DNA from: Thalassospira alkalitolerans
GTDB lineage: Bacteria > Pseudomonadota > Alphaproteobacteria > Rhodospirillales > Thalassospiraceae
Direction of reading: 5' to 3'
NCBI RefSeq assembly: GCF_002115745.1
Contig: NZ_JFKB01000012.1
Location: 1-64,000 of the forward strand
DNA: 64,000 nucleotides
Made by a program: the position numbers and the translations under genes. Under the pieces are notes generated by a model, which made no database searches, was not told the DNA's origin, and worked only from the letters and a program-made list of their open reading frames with translations. This document shows, in pieces, positions 43,404-53,834 of this stretch. Positions within the stretch are counted from its first letter, which is position 1, and every line of letters starts with the position of its first letter.

Positions 43404-46373
43404 TCATTCTGTACGCGGCGGAAGTTTTTCCGCCGGTTCCGTGATCAGACGATCATAGATCGCCTTGATCCGTATTGCGGTTTCTTCCAGCTTGGTCTGA
43501 AGCGTATCGAAATCATCGCATTGCCCGGCACGTGCCAGCATACGGCGAAGGTCGGTGCTGGCGTTTTCGGGTTCAAACGGTCCCTCGGTGGTCAGGCGCA
43601 GCATGGCTTGCAGTGCCAGCCAGAATGAACCGGCATTGGCTAAAAATGTCGCTTCCTCTGCTTCAAGGATTCCGGCTTTACCCAGATTTCTGAAAACAGC
43701 GCGCGTGGTTGGGGACAGGATTTCAGGATGGCTGTAAGCATGGGCCAATTGCAGATATTGCGCAATGAATTCCAAATCGACCAGACCACCACGGCGCATC
43801 TTGATTGCCCAGGGATGATTGTTGCCTTTGCCGGCATCCATCCGGTTGCGCATGTCATAAACATCACGCAAAAGATCATCGGGATTGCGTTGTTTTTGCA
43901 AAACCGAATGGGTGGTCGCCATCACCTTGTCGCATAATTCCTGTGGTCCATAGACCGGGCGTAACCGGGTCAATGCCATATGTTCCCATGTCCATGCTTC
44001 GTTCAATTGATAGGCTTCGAAACTTTTGAAATGGGTGGCCAGCGGTCCCTTGTTACCGCTGGGGCGCAGGCGCAAATCAGTTTCAAACAATACCCCTTCG
44101 GCCGTGGGTGCCGACAGGGCATTAATGTAACGCTGGCTAAGCCGGATAAAATAATGCCCCGGTGTCAGGGGTTTTTCCCCGTTTGATTCTTCGGCATCCT
44201 CGGGCACGTCATAGACAAAGATCATATCAAGGTCCGACCCCGGCGACAGTTCTTGTCCGCCATGTTTGCCAAGGGCAAAAACCGCCAACCCGCCCGTATC
44301 AAATGTCCCATGCTTGATCGCGAAATCATTGGCAATGCGCGGGAACAGGGCGCGAATCGCGACATCGGCAATATCGGCCAATGTCCGCCCGGCCTGATGC
44401 GGGGTATGGCGATTTTGGATGGTTTGCACGTCGATGCGGAATTTTTGATCATTGGCCCAACGACGTGCGGTATCAAGCCAGTCCTCGACCATATCTTCGC
44501 GCGAAAGCCGGGCATTTAATTCGCTTAGCATGGTGTCTTCATCGGGTAATTCATCATGGAAACCCGACATCAAAACATAATCAAGAACCCCGGCATTGCG
44601 GCCAAGATATTTGGCCATGCGGGGGGCCGTTCCGGCGATTTGCGCCAGAAGTTCCAGCAATTCCGGATTTGCCGTCACCAGCGAGAAAAGCTGAACCCCG
44701 GCGGGCAAACCTTTCAGGAACTCGTCAAAGGCGCGGAATGCCATATCCGGATTTGTCGTCTGTGACAGCGCATTTAAAAGGGTCGGCATCAATTCTGTCA
44801 GGATTTCACGGGCACGCCGTGACCGGGTTGCACGGTAACGGCCATGATGCCATCCGCGCACCGTAATCGATACATTGGTGGCGTTTTCAAAACCCATTTG
44901 GCGCAAATTTTCAAGTGTATCAGGGTCATCTTCTGTGCCGGTAAACACCAGATTTCCGGTCGATCCGGCAAGCGGTGCGTCATCTTCGAACAATTCGGCA
45001 TAATTACTTTCGACCGCGCGCAGGTGTCGCAGCAAATCGGCTTTGAATCCGTCAAGGGTGGGATATCCAAGGAAGGTCGCAAGCGCATGCAGCCCGTCCT
45101 CGGTATCAGGAAGGGTCTGGGTTTGCTGATCGTTTGTCATTTGCAGGCGATGTTCAACCGTGCGCAGGAATTCATAGGCGTCCAGCATTTCATCGCGGGT
45201 TTTTTCCGATACCTGACCAAATTTTGTCAGTTCACGCAGCGCCTCACAAGTCGCCTTGCATCGAAGTGCGATTTCGCGCCCCCCCCAGATTAACTGCTGA
45301 GTCTGGGCGAAAAATTCGATCTCGCGGATGCCGCCCCGGCCCAGTTTAATGTTATGGCCGGGGATGTCGACTTTGCTGCCGCCTTTATGGGCGTTGATTT
45401 GGCGTTTGATTGAATGAATATCTTTGATCGCCAGGAAATCAAGATGCTTTCGCCATACATATGGGCGCAATATTTCAAGGAATATACTGCCTGATTTTTT
45501 ATCACCTGCAACGATCCGTGCTTTGATCATTGCCGCACGTTCCCAGTTTTGGCCAACCGTTTCGTAATAGGTTTCAGCCGCCAGCATCGACAGGATCGGC
45601 GGGGTCGATGCCGGATCAGGGCGCAGGCGCAAATCGGTCCGGAAAACATATCCATCCCCGGTGCGTTCTTCCATGATGCGGGTGACATCACGGACCATGC
45701 GCACCAAATCCTGTTGCAGGCGATCAGGATCGATATAGGTCACGACTTCATGATCAAACAAAAAGATCAGATCAATATCGGATGAATAGTTAAGTTCACC
45801 CGCGCCCAGTTTGCCCATGCCGATGGCAAAGATACCGCAATCACGTAAGGGATCATCGGGATGGGGCAGGTCGAATTTTCGTAGTTTCGCCGTTGCCGAT
45901 AAACAATGCGCCAGTGTGAATTCAAGAGTGATTTCGGCTGTTTCGCTGATCGCGCGGGTGATTTTATCAAGGGTCCATGCCTTGCATATATCGGCAATCG
46001 CGATCACCAGTGCGGCCCGGCGTTTGGCCTGGCGCACCATCATCATTGTTTTGGCCTGATCAAGCGGGGCGGCATCGGCACTGTTGCGCACCGGATCAAG
46101 GGCGGTTTTAAAGGCCGTATCAAGCCCCTGATCAAAGATCAGACAGATGATATCGGGATCACGCAGGCATAGATTGGCCAGATAGGGGCTATTGCCAAAT
46201 AATGCAGCAAGAACGTCGCGTTTGGGGCTGTTGGCCGCAATGTCGCCAATCTGTTCTGCCATATTTTCAAACTGAGGGCGATCTGCAAGGGCGGTCCATC
46301 GTTCAAAGCCGTGTTTGCAACGTTCGGCATCGAATGGTTTTGGCAGGTCTGGCGTGATCCAGGAAAGAGACAC
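43404..46373 (-). CDS. glnE: Bifunctional glutamine synthetase adenylyltransferase/deadenylase
   Basis: Adjusts glutamine synthetase activity to nitrogen status by adding or removing AMP. Two nucleotidyltransferase modules are visible: the N-terminal de-adenylylating one with GMGKLGAGELNYSSDIDLIF and the C-terminal adenylylating one with ALGKHGGQELSPGSDLDMIF, each followed by helical GlnD-associated regions. The GTG at 46373 (about 989 aa) has AGGAAAG seven bases upstream and is preferred to the ATG at 46466. GlnB and GlnD, its usual controllers, are outside the window. Confidence 0.97.
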   Translation of the reverse strand: MSLSWITPDLPKPFDAERCKHGFERWTALADRPQFENMAEQIGDIAANSPKRDVLAALFGNSPYLANLCLRDPDIICLIFDQGLDTAFKTALDPVRNSADAAPLDQAKTMMMVRQAKRRAALVIAIADICKAWTLDKITRAISETAEITLEFTLAHCLSATAKLRKFDLPHPDDPLRDCGIFAIGMGKLGAGELNYSSDIDLIFLFDHEVVTYIDPDRLQQDLVRMVRDVTRIMEERTGDGYVFRTDLRLRPDPASTPPILSMLAAETYYETVGQNWERAAMIKARIVAGDKKSGSIFLEILRPYVWRKHLDFLAIKDIHSIKRQINAHKGGSKVDIPGHNIKLGRGGIREIEFFAQTQQLIWGGREIALRCKATCEALRELTKFGQVSEKTRDEMLDAYEFLRTVEHRLQMTNDQQTQTLPDTEDGLHALATFLGYPTLDGFKADLLRHLRAVESNYAELFEDDAPLAGSTGNLVFTGTEDDPDTLENLRQMGFENATNVSITVRGWHHGRYRATRSRRAREILTELMPTLLNALSQTTNPDMAFRAFDEFLKGLPAGVQLFSLVTANPELLELLAQIAGTAPRMAKYLGRNAGVLDYVLMSGFHDELPDEDTMLSELNARLSREDMVEDWLDTARRWANDQKFRIDVQTIQNRHTPHQAGRTLADIADVAIRALFPRIANDFAIKHGTFDTGGLAVFALGKHGGQELSPGSDLDMIFVYDVPEDAEESNGEKPLTPGHYFIRLSQRYINALSAPTAEGVLFETDLRLRPSGNKGPLATHFKSFEAYQLNEAWTWEHMALTRLRPVYGPQELCDKVMATTHSVLQKQRNPDDLLRDVYDMRNRMDAGKGNNHPWAIKMRRGGLVDLEFIAQYLQLAHAYSHPEILSPTTRAVFRNLGKAGILEAEEATFLANAGSFWLALQAMLRLTTEGPFEPENASTDLRRMLARAGQCDDFDTLQTKLEETAIRIKAIYDRLITEPAEKLPPRTE

Positions 46374-46650
46374 TTTTTTGCTTTCCTTGTGTTGCTCTTG
46401 GACGGTGAACCGGGCTATCCCTTGGTTTTGGTGGTATGAACCGGGATGGCTCCGGCGTCTGGTCACAGGCAGGACATGACGCAGACTGTTTTTTATCTGT
46501 TTCTCAAGATAACAAAAAGGGGACTGATCGACATTACCTGTTTACATTTATTAGGTTTTTCGAATCTCGGGAAACATCGCGCGCTTGACGGCGTTATCGC
46601 ATTGATTGGAAATGTCGTGATGACATTGGAAATTCGGGAACTTTAGATAG

Positions 46651-49600
46651 GTGCGTCGGATTAAAGTTTTTACCGGCTGGTGTGGGCTGATACTTGCGGC
46701 CCTGGTCCTGTTTGTCGGTGTTTTTGTCGGTGTGCTGGTTTGGCGGATATCGCAGGGGCCTGTTTCCCTGCACCGTCTGGTTCCCTATGTCGTCGCCGAA
46801 CTTAATGACAGCAGCGGTGATACCAAATTTGATGTCGGCGATATGGTGCTGTTCTGGCGCGGGTGGGAGGAAAAGTTTGATATCCGCCTGCGCGATGTTT
46901 CGGTAATCAGCAGTGCCGGCAAAGAAATGCTGCATGTCCCCGAAGCCGATGTGGTGTTTTCCAGTCGTGCACTGTTTGACGGTGTTCTGGCGCTGCGCGA
47001 ACTTAATCTGATTGGCCCCAAATTGCGTCTGGTGCGACGTGCCGATGGCCAGATTGATGTCGGTTATAATGCCGACGAGCAAGTTTCGGATACGACCATC
47101 CCCCAAACCGATATTCCCGGTGTTGTTTCGGCAACCGGTGAAACGTCTCGGTCGATCCAATCCCCGCAATCTCCCCAATCCTCTCAGACTCTGCAAACGC
47201 AGGAAGGGATTGATACAGATGGCATTGCCAGCCCCCAATCTGATGCTCAAGGCACGGATGGCGAAACGCCGGGCGTTACCATGCCGCTGCCTTTACCTGT
47301 CGGGGATGATCCATCCGAACCACAGGCCCCGCTAAGCGATACCCAGCGCGATATTCGCGATGGCAGCAACGCCATGCGCGAAATCGTTGCTATTTTGTCT
47401 GGTGAAACCGCCGATTTTCCGGCTGCGGCCTATTTTGAAAGTTTCGGGGTGTTTGGCGCAGATCTTCAAGTCGAAGATGACGCGCTTCATATTGTCTGGT
47501 CGACCCCTTCGGCGGATATTCGTCTATCGCGCAAGCCGATGGGAATTCATGCCGAAGCCACCATGGCCGTCACGGCCGGAACGGTTTCAACCGATGTTGA
47601 TGTCACCGCCGAATATGACAGCCGGGTCGAAGAAATCGACATGGTTGTTGAGATCGGCGAAGTGTTGCCAGCCAAACTGACCAGCATTTCCGATGTTTTC
47701 ACGGAATTGGCCGGGGTTAATGTGCCGGTTTCGGGGCGGATCAACGCCAAGCTTGGTCCGAATGGCAGCGTGATCGCACTGGGAACGGACCTTGTTCTGG
47801 GGGCCGGGCGGATCGATTTCCCCGCACCGATGAGAGCCACCTATCATGTCAGCGGCGGCAAGGCTGTCCTAAGCTTCGTTCCCGGTCGGCTTAGCTTTGA
47901 TGATGTGCGCATAGATGCCGGAATTACCAATGTTACGCTGGCCGGTGTGGTGTTGAACCCGCTGGGTCAATGGGACATCGATATTGCGGCAACGGCCCAT
48001 GATGTTCGGACTGATGACTTGCCATTGCTGTGGCCGGAAACAGTTGGCGCCAATGCGCGTGAATGGGTGATTGAAAATCTGTCTGATGGCATTGTTCATC
48101 AGGCAGAAATCCGCACCAGGCTGCATCAGGATGACCAGGGCGCGGTTGTGCTGGATCATCTGGACGGCGATATGAACATGACCGGTGTTACCGTGCATTA
48201 TCTTGGCGATATGCCATCTGTACTTAATGCCGGTGGCCGGGCCGAATTTGATACCAGCAGTTTTAGCATCTTTGTCAACGAAGGCATTGCCGATGGCATT
48301 GTTGTTGACGATGCAAAACTGGTATTTTCCGGGCTTGATACCGATAGCGAGATGGCCGATATCGAGGTTGTCGTTCATGGCGGGGTGCAAGATGCCCTTG
48401 AAATGATCGATGCCCAGCCGCTTGGCTTTGCAACGCGTCTTGGCGTTGATCCGGCCCAGATTGGCGGATCACAGGCAACCCGCGTCAAATTGCATTTCCC
48501 ATTGCTAAACCATTTGTCCTTTGATGATGTCGAAGTGGCAGCGGCATCGCGCATTGAAAAGGCCGCGATTACCGATGCCTTCCGCGAACTGGATGTTGCG
48601 GATGGTACGTTTGAGTTACAGGTCAATACCAAGGGGCTGGAACTTTCGGGCCAAGCCGCGATTGGTGATGGCCGCACGGATATCAAATGGACCGAAAGCT
48701 TTGCCGGAAACACCCCGGTCATCAGCCATTATGAGCTTTCGGGCGATCTTGATACGGCGGTCCTGCGTCAGGTCGGGTTTGATGCCAGTGATTATCTTAG
48801 CGGTGTCGCCACTGGCACTGTCGCCATTGATGTCCTGCGCAGTGGTGATGTTGCGATCAAGGGCAAAACCAATTTGACCGCCACCGGGGCCAAAATTAAT
48901 GCGGTGGAATACACCAAGGCACCGGGACAGGATGCAAGTCTGGCATTCGATGTGACTGTTAAGGCCAATGGTGCGGGTGACGTTCGATCATTTGATGTTA
49001 TGGCACCGGAACTGGTGGCCAAGGTCAAGGGTCAGTGGCGCGGCAACAGCCCGATTGCCGATAAATTCACCGTCAACCTGACCGATACGCGGTTTCGTGA
49101 AAATCTTGCGGTATCGGGCGCTGTTACCGTTGATCGTGATGGCAAGGTTCTGGTTGACCTGAAAGGTAAGCAGTTTGATCTGCGCCGGTTCGTCAATGAC
49201 AGCAAGTCGACAGACCAAGCGGCAGGGGCCGAGAATACATCAACGGACTTTGAAACTCTTGAAATCAAACTTGCCGCAGAAGGCTTTTTGATCAAGGGCG
49301 ATACGCCGATCCTGCGCGATGGGTCGATTATGCTGAACCAGAATGGCGAAAACCGTGAAATTGAAATCGCGGTCCGTCAGGCCAATGCCGAACCCTGGAT
49401 CGTTGATGACAGCAAGATGCCGCGTGAACCCGGCCCGGTACAAAGCCCCAATAGTGGCGGTATTGGCCAAAATGCATCGCGCATCGGTGGACGCACCGAT
49501 ATTTTCCTTAAGATCGATCAGGTCATGATGGCCAATGGTGAATTGCTTGATAACCTTGAAGGTGCGGTTCACGTCGTTGGCGATGAATGGGATGGACTGG

Positions 49601-50262
49601 TTCTGAACGGGGTGCTGGGGGATCGGTCCAATGTCTTTGTTCAGGTCGAACGCAAGGATGACAAAACACGTTCTGTGCGCCTGACCAGTGATGATGCCGG
49701 CAAGTTCCTGCGCGCGGTCGATCTTTATCAAAATCTTTTGGGTGGGGCGTTGACCATCGAAGGCATGGTTGATGACAGTACCTGGTCGCAACCCTTTACC
49801 GGCAAGGTCAATATCACGGCCTTCCGCGCCGTAAATGCGCCGCTTGCCGCCCGTGTGTTGGGGGCGGCATCGCTGACCGGGCTTTCCGATGTGTTGCAGG
49901 GCAATGGCGTTGCGTTTTCCGAACTTAACGGTGATTTCACCTATGCCAATGATGTGCTGGCACTTAGCAAATTTGCCGCCAATGGTTCTGCCGTCGGGGT
50001 CACCAGTAATGGCACTATTGATCTGGCGAAATCCGAAATTCGGCTGGCGGGGTCTATTGTTCCGATTTATGCGCTGAATTCTGTGTTGGGCGCGATCCCG
50101 CTTCTGGGGGATTTGCTGGTTGGCGAAGAAGGTGGGGGTATTTTTGCGCCGACCTATACCATCGAAGGCGATCTTGAAAATCCCGATGTTACGGTCAACC
50201 CGCTATCGACCTTTGTACCCGGCATCTTCCGGAATCTGATCACCGGTGCCGAACCGGGCTAG
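46651..50262 (+). CDS. Large AsmA/YhdP-like envelope protein
   Basis: One N-terminal TM helix (about 10-32) anchors a 1203-residue periplasmic protein of repeating beta strands, with DUF3971-like and AsmA-like C-terminal regions (ending ...YTIEGDLENPDVTVNPLSTFVPG...). YhdP, TamB and YdbH of this group form hydrophobic grooves that move phospholipids to the outer membrane; the same role is inferred. A Gln/Ser/Pro-rich low-complexity linker at about residues 165-235 is unusual. The start is GTG with a poor ribosome binding site. Confidence 0.88.
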   Translation: MRRIKVFTGWCGLILAALVLFVGVFVGVLVWRISQGPVSLHRLVPYVVAELNDSSGDTKFDVGDMVLFWRGWEEKFDIRLRDVSVISSAGKEMLHVPEADVVFSSRALFDGVLALRELNLIGPKLRLVRRADGQIDVGYNADEQVSDTTIPQTDIPGVVSATGETSRSIQSPQSPQSSQTLQTQEGIDTDGIASPQSDAQGTDGETPGVTMPLPLPVGDDPSEPQAPLSDTQRDIRDGSNAMREIVAILSGETADFPAAAYFESFGVFGADLQVEDDALHIVWSTPSADIRLSRKPMGIHAEATMAVTAGTVSTDVDVTAEYDSRVEEIDMVVEIGEVLPAKLTSISDVFTELAGVNVPVSGRINAKLGPNGSVIALGTDLVLGAGRIDFPAPMRATYHVSGGKAVLSFVPGRLSFDDVRIDAGITNVTLAGVVLNPLGQWDIDIAATAHDVRTDDLPLLWPETVGANAREWVIENLSDGIVHQAEIRTRLHQDDQGAVVLDHLDGDMNMTGVTVHYLGDMPSVLNAGGRAEFDTSSFSIFVNEGIADGIVVDDAKLVFSGLDTDSEMADIEVVVHGGVQDALEMIDAQPLGFATRLGVDPAQIGGSQATRVKLHFPLLNHLSFDDVEVAAASRIEKAAITDAFRELDVADGTFELQVNTKGLELSGQAAIGDGRTDIKWTESFAGNTPVISHYELSGDLDTAVLRQVGFDASDYLSGVATGTVAIDVLRSGDVAIKGKTNLTATGAKINAVEYTKAPGQDASLAFDVTVKANGAGDVRSFDVMAPELVAKVKGQWRGNSPIADKFTVNLTDTRFRENLAVSGAVTVDRDGKVLVDLKGKQFDLRRFVNDSKSTDQAAGAENTSTDFETLEIKLAAEGFLIKGDTPILRDGSIMLNQNGENREIEIAVRQANAEPWIVDDSKMPREPGPVQSPNSGGIGQNASRIGGRTDIFLKIDQVMMANGELLDNLEGAVHVVGDEWDGLVLNGVLGDRSNVFVQVERKDDKTRSVRLTSDDAGKFLRAVDLYQNLLGGALTIEGMVDDSTWSQPFTGKVNITAFRAVNAPLAARVLGAASLTGLSDVLQGNGVAFSELNGDFTYANDVLALSKFAANGSAVGVTSNGTIDLAKSEIRLAGSIVPIYALNSVLGAIPLLGDLLVGEEGGGIFAPTYTIEGDLENPDVTVNPLSTFVPGIFRNLITGAEPG

Positions 50263-50283
50263 TCTGAGTGGGTATCATAAGAA

Positions 50284-50323
50284 AAAAAGGCCCCGGTGCT
50301 TTTGCATCGGGGCCTTTGGAATT
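50284..50323. terminator. Bidirectional intrinsic terminator
   Basis: AAAGGCCCCGGTGC pairs with GCATCGGGGCCTTT (one G-U) around TTTT, between convergent genes. Confidence 0.9.
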
Positions 50324-50345
50324 TTGGATCAGATGATGGTTTTGA

Positions 50346-51599
50346 TTAAACCGGCTTGATCAGAACATGGCGTTTTTTGCCCGCTGAAAGCTTGATCACA
50401 CCATCAGTACCAATCGCATCGCCTGTGATCAGAGCGTTTTCATCATCGACTTTGGCATCGTTGATTTTAGCACCACCACCCTTGATCAGGCGGCGTGCCT
50501 CGCCGCCTGATTTGGCAAGTTCAGCCCGGCGGAACAGGTCAAAGGTCGGGATACCGGCATCAAGTTCGGATTGCGCAACTTCAATGGTTGGCAGGCTATC
50601 GGCCAGAACGCCTTCTTCAAAGGTCTTGCGCGCTGTTTCTGCTGCTCTGTGGGCGGCTTCTTCGCCGCGGCACAGTTTGACGGCTTCGAAGGCCAGAATT
50701 TTCTTGGCTTCGTTGATGTCAGACCCTTCAAGCTTGGCGTATTCGGCAATCTGTTCAAGGCTGAGTTCGGTGAACAAACGCATGAATTTGATCACATCGG
50801 CGTCTTCGGTATTGCGCCAGAACTGATAGTAATCATAGGCCGACAGGCGGGCTTCATTCAGCCATACCGCACCCGATGCAGTTTTACCCATCTTGGCACC
50901 TGATGCCGTGGTCATCAGCGGCGTGGTCAGGCCGAAAAGCGGTGTGTCGTCAACCCGACGGCCCAGTTCAACACCATTGATGATATTGCCCCACTGATCC
51001 GATCCGCCCATCTGAAGCACACAGCTATATTTGCGCGCCAGTTCGACAAAGTCATAAGCTTGCAGGATCATATAGTTGAATTCAAGGAAGCTAAGCGACT
51101 GTTCACGTTCCAGACGCAGCTTGACCGATTCAAAGCTCAGCATCCGGTTGACCGAGAAATGCCGCCCGAAATCGCGCAGGAATTCAATATAATTCAACTG
51201 GTCAAGCCAATCGGCATTGTTGACCATAACCGCATCGGTCGGACCATCGCCAAAGATTAGGAATTGTTCGAAAATCTTTTTGATACCGGCCATGTTGGCG
51301 GCAATGATTTCATCGGTTAGAACCGGGCGGGCATCATCACGCCCGGTTGGGTCGCCAACCCGCGTCGTGCCGCCGCCCATTAGGACGATAGGTTTATGAC
51401 CGGTTTTCTGCAACCAGCGCAGCATCATGATCGATACAAGTGACCCGACATGAAGACTGTCTGCCGTGCAATCATAACCGACGTAGCACACCACCTTTTT
51501 TTCTGACGCATAGGCATCAAGCCCTTCAAGATCAGTACACTGGTGGATGTAACCGCGGTCATTCATGACGCGGAGAAAATCAGACTTCAGTTCAGTCAT
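50346..51599 (-). CDS. tyrS: Tyrosyl-tRNA synthetase
   Basis: Class I synthetase charging tRNA-Tyr. The HIGH-type motif is LHVGSL, the KMSKS-type loop is KMGKT, and the tyrosine site includes [12 protein letters not shown]-terminal S4-like RNA-binding domain follows ([20 protein letters not shown]). Length (417 aa) is normal. It is divergent from anmK. Confidence 0.97.
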   Translation of the reverse strand: MTELKSDFLRVMNDRGYIHQCTDLEGLDAYASEKKVVCYVGYDCTADSLHVGSLVSIMMLRWLQKTGHKPIVLMGGGTTRVGDPTGRDDARPVLTDEIIAANMAGIKKIFEQFLIFGDGPTDAVMVNNADWLDQLNYIEFLRDFGRHFSVNRMLSFESVKLRLEREQSLSFLEFNYMILQAYDFVELARKYSCVLQMGGSDQWGNIINGVELGRRVDDTPLFGLTTPLMTTASGAKMGKTASGAVWLNEARLSAYDYYQFWRNTEDADVIKFMRLFTELSLEQIAEYAKLEGSDINEAKKILAFEAVKLCRGEEAAHRAAETARKTFEEGVLADSLPTIEVAQSELDAGIPTFDLFRRAELAKSGGEARRLIKGGGAKINDAKVDDENALITGDAIGTDGVIKLSAGKKRHVLIKPV

Positions 51600-51796
51600 G
51601 GTTTTTGCGCTATGTTGGTTGTGAGAATAAAATACGAGCGCCCGACAGGACGGACGCGATGATCTAGCACAGAAAATATCCTTACGGCAACGGATCGGCG
51701 TTCTGTTCTGTTCATGCCGTAACGATTTCGCGATAAATCGGACGTAATCTGCAACTCATCTGCTGTAATGTCGGCAAAAATCGGACGGAGCACAAA

Positions 51797-52912
51797 ATGA
51801 CACAGGGTTGGATCAAGGCCATCGGCATGATGAGTGGCACATCCCTTGATGGGGTGGATGCCGCATTGATTGAAACTGACGGAATTAACGTCCGACGCAG
51901 CGATCATTCGGTTTTCGTGCCCTATACCCCGCAATTGCGCGAACGGATGCGGGCCTGCTTTGGCAATCGCACGGCGACCAACACCGAACATGTTGTTGCC
52001 GATGATTTGACGCAGGTGCATGTGGGGGCTGTTAACATGTTGCTTGCCAAGGCACAGGTTGCGGCGTCTGACATCGGCGTGATTGGTTTTCATGGTCAAA
52101 CGGTTTTTCATGAACCGGGGGCGGGCATCACGCGCCAGATCGGCACGCCCGAAATGCTGGCGGAACAAACGGGCATTCCGGTTGTCGCCGATTTCCGGCT
52201 GGCCGATGTCGCCGCTGGCGGTGAAGGTGCGCCTTTGGTGCCGGTTTATCATGCGGCCCTGATGAAAAGTACCGGGATTGATATCCCGGTTGCGGTTCTG
52301 AATATCGGCGGGGTGTCAAATGTCACCTGGATTGGCCCCGATGATGAATTGCTGGCCTTTGATTGCGGGCCGGGTAATGCGCGCCTTGATGACTGGATGT
52401 TGCGCCACACCGGCAATCCGGTTGATTTAAACGGTGCAACCGCATCGTCCGGGCACCCCGATCCGATGGTCGAGGTAAAGTTTCTTGAAGATCCGTATTT
52501 TGATCGCGTGCCGCCGAAATCACTGGATCGCGATGACATGGCCGCACGTATTGACGGGCTGGTTGTCGAGGCCGCACTTGATGTTGCCGATGGTGCGGCG
52601 ACATTGGCGCAATGCACGGTCGCGGCCATTGTGGCCGGGGTTAATCATTTGCCCGCCGCCCCCCTGCAATGGTTTGTTTGCGGTGGCGGGCGCCATAATC
52701 AATATTTGATGGAACACTTGAACAGACGTCTTGGTGTGCCTGTGCGGTCCGTTGATGATCTGGATTGGGATGGTGATGCGGTCGAGGCAGAATGCTTTGG
52801 CTATCTGGCGGTGCGCCATCTTCGCAATCTGCCACTTAGTTTCCCGGGGACGACCGGGGTGCCGCACCCCTGTCCGGGCGGTCGATTATATCATACGAAA
52901 AAGGCCGCCTGA
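51797..52912 (+). CDS. anmK: Anhydro-N-acetylmuramic acid kinase
   Basis: Phosphorylates and opens anhydroMurNAc recovered from peptidoglycan turnover. ATP-binding motifs include GMMSGTSLDGVD at the N-terminus and NIGGVSN, DCGPGNAR and CGGGRHN further on. GGACGGAG lies eight bases before the ATG. Length (371 aa) is standard. Its terminator stem overlaps the stop codon. Confidence 0.96.
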   Translation: MTQGWIKAIGMMSGTSLDGVDAALIETDGINVRRSDHSVFVPYTPQLRERMRACFGNRTATNTEHVVADDLTQVHVGAVNMLLAKAQVAASDIGVIGFHGQTVFHEPGAGITRQIGTPEMLAEQTGIPVVADFRLADVAAGGEGAPLVPVYHAALMKSTGIDIPVAVLNIGGVSNVTWIGPDDELLAFDCGPGNARLDDWMLRHTGNPVDLNGATASSGHPDPMVEVKFLEDPYFDRVPPKSLDRDDMAARIDGLVVEAALDVADGAATLAQCTVAAIVAGVNHLPAAPLQWFVCGGGRHNQYLMEHLNRRLGVPVRSVDDLDWDGDAVEAECFGYLAVRHLRNLPLSFPGTTGVPHPCPGGRLYHTKKAA

Positions 52913-52926
52913 TCAGGCGGCCTTTG
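52897..52926. terminator. Bidirectional intrinsic terminator overlapping the anmK stop
   Basis: AAAGGCCGCCTGA and its complement form a perfect stem; the TGA is the anmK stop codon. A and T runs flank it, and it also serves the convergent hydrolase gene. Confidence 0.85.
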
Positions 52927-52951
52927 GTCGTTTTATCTGCTTGGGCGATGC

Positions 52952-53590
52952 TTACGCGCCGCGTTTGTCCAGATAGTTTGCGGTGTGTTTGATCACATCA
53001 TCAAGCTGTTTGGCAAAATAGTGATCGGCACCTTCGATGGTGCACATATCAACTTCGATGCCTTTCTGGGAATTCAGCTTGTCGGCAAGCTTGTTGACCG
53101 ATGCCAGCGGGATCGTGGTGTCGTGCGACCCATGGATGATGATGCCCGATGACGGGCAGGGGGCCAGGAAGGTGAAGTCGTATTCACTGGCCGGCGGTGC
53201 CACCGAAATAAACCCATCGATTTCCGGGCGGCGCATCAAAAGTTGCATGCCGATCCAGGAACCAAACGAATAACCCGCAACCCAAGTCGCGCGCGCATTG
53301 GCATTATAGGTTTGCATCCAGTCTAGTGCGGATGCCGCATCCGACAATTCGCCGATCCCCTGGTCGTGAACGCCCTGCGAGCGTCCGACGCCGCGGAAAT
53401 TGAACCGCATGACCGAATAACCGCGACTTTTGAACATGTTGAACATGTTAAAGCACAGCTTGTTATTCATCGTGCCGCCCTGTTCGGGGTTCGGATGAAG
53501 AATAAGCGCGAGGGGCGAATCGTCCGCACTATTATGGTGATAGCGACCTTCAAGGCGACCTTCGGGGCCGTTAAAAATGACCTCAGGCAT
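52952..53590 (-). CDS. Alpha/beta hydrolase
   Basis: Small serine hydrolase of unknown substrate. The nucleophile elbow is GYSFGSW, the oxyanion region is LHPNPEQGG, and the catalytic acid and base are in HGSHDTTIP and GADHYF. The RFNFRGVGRSQG motif is typical of this small (about 210 aa) group. It is divergent from cysE. Confidence 0.92.
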   Translation of the reverse strand: MPEVIFNGPEGRLEGRYHHNSADDSPLALILHPNPEQGGTMNNKLCFNMFNMFKSRGYSVMRFNFRGVGRSQGVHDQGIGELSDAASALDWMQTYNANARATWVAGYSFGSWIGMQLLMRRPEIDGFISVAPPASEYDFTFLAPCPSSGIIIHGSHDTTIPLASVNKLADKLNSQKGIEVDMCTIEGADHYFAKQLDDVIKHTANYLDKRGA

Positions 53591-53693
53591 GGATCAGACT
53601 GCTCCTGTCCACGAATGGAATGATGTGAGTGAAGGATATATCCGAGTATTTTTGTCGGTCTTTTTATCTTTGTTCATAAATTGCTTAGGGCAA

Positions 53694-53726
53694 ATACTTG
53701 ACTAAGTTACTCGGTTATCCTATATT
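53694..53726 (+). promoter_or_regulatory. Sigma-70 promoter overlapped by an IscR type I site, upstream of cysE
   Basis: TTGACT (53698-53703), 17 bases and TATATT (53721-53726) make a strong promoter. The 25 bases 53694-53718, ATACTTGACTAAG followed by TTACTCGGTTAT, match the E. coli type I IscR consensus as I recall it (ATASYYGACT-N5-AGTCRRSTAT) at 22 of 25 positions. The site covers the -35 and spacer, so bound [2Fe-2S]-IscR should repress. It faces cysE, the first gene before iscR. Confidence 0.75.
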
Positions 53727-53834
53727 CCGGCTAACTCGAATGCACCATTGCTGTCCGTTTTGCGCGTATCGCGCCGCGGGTAACAGTGTCGGCTGCCGGG
53801 AATCGAAGCTACTAATTACACAGTGGACCCCCCG

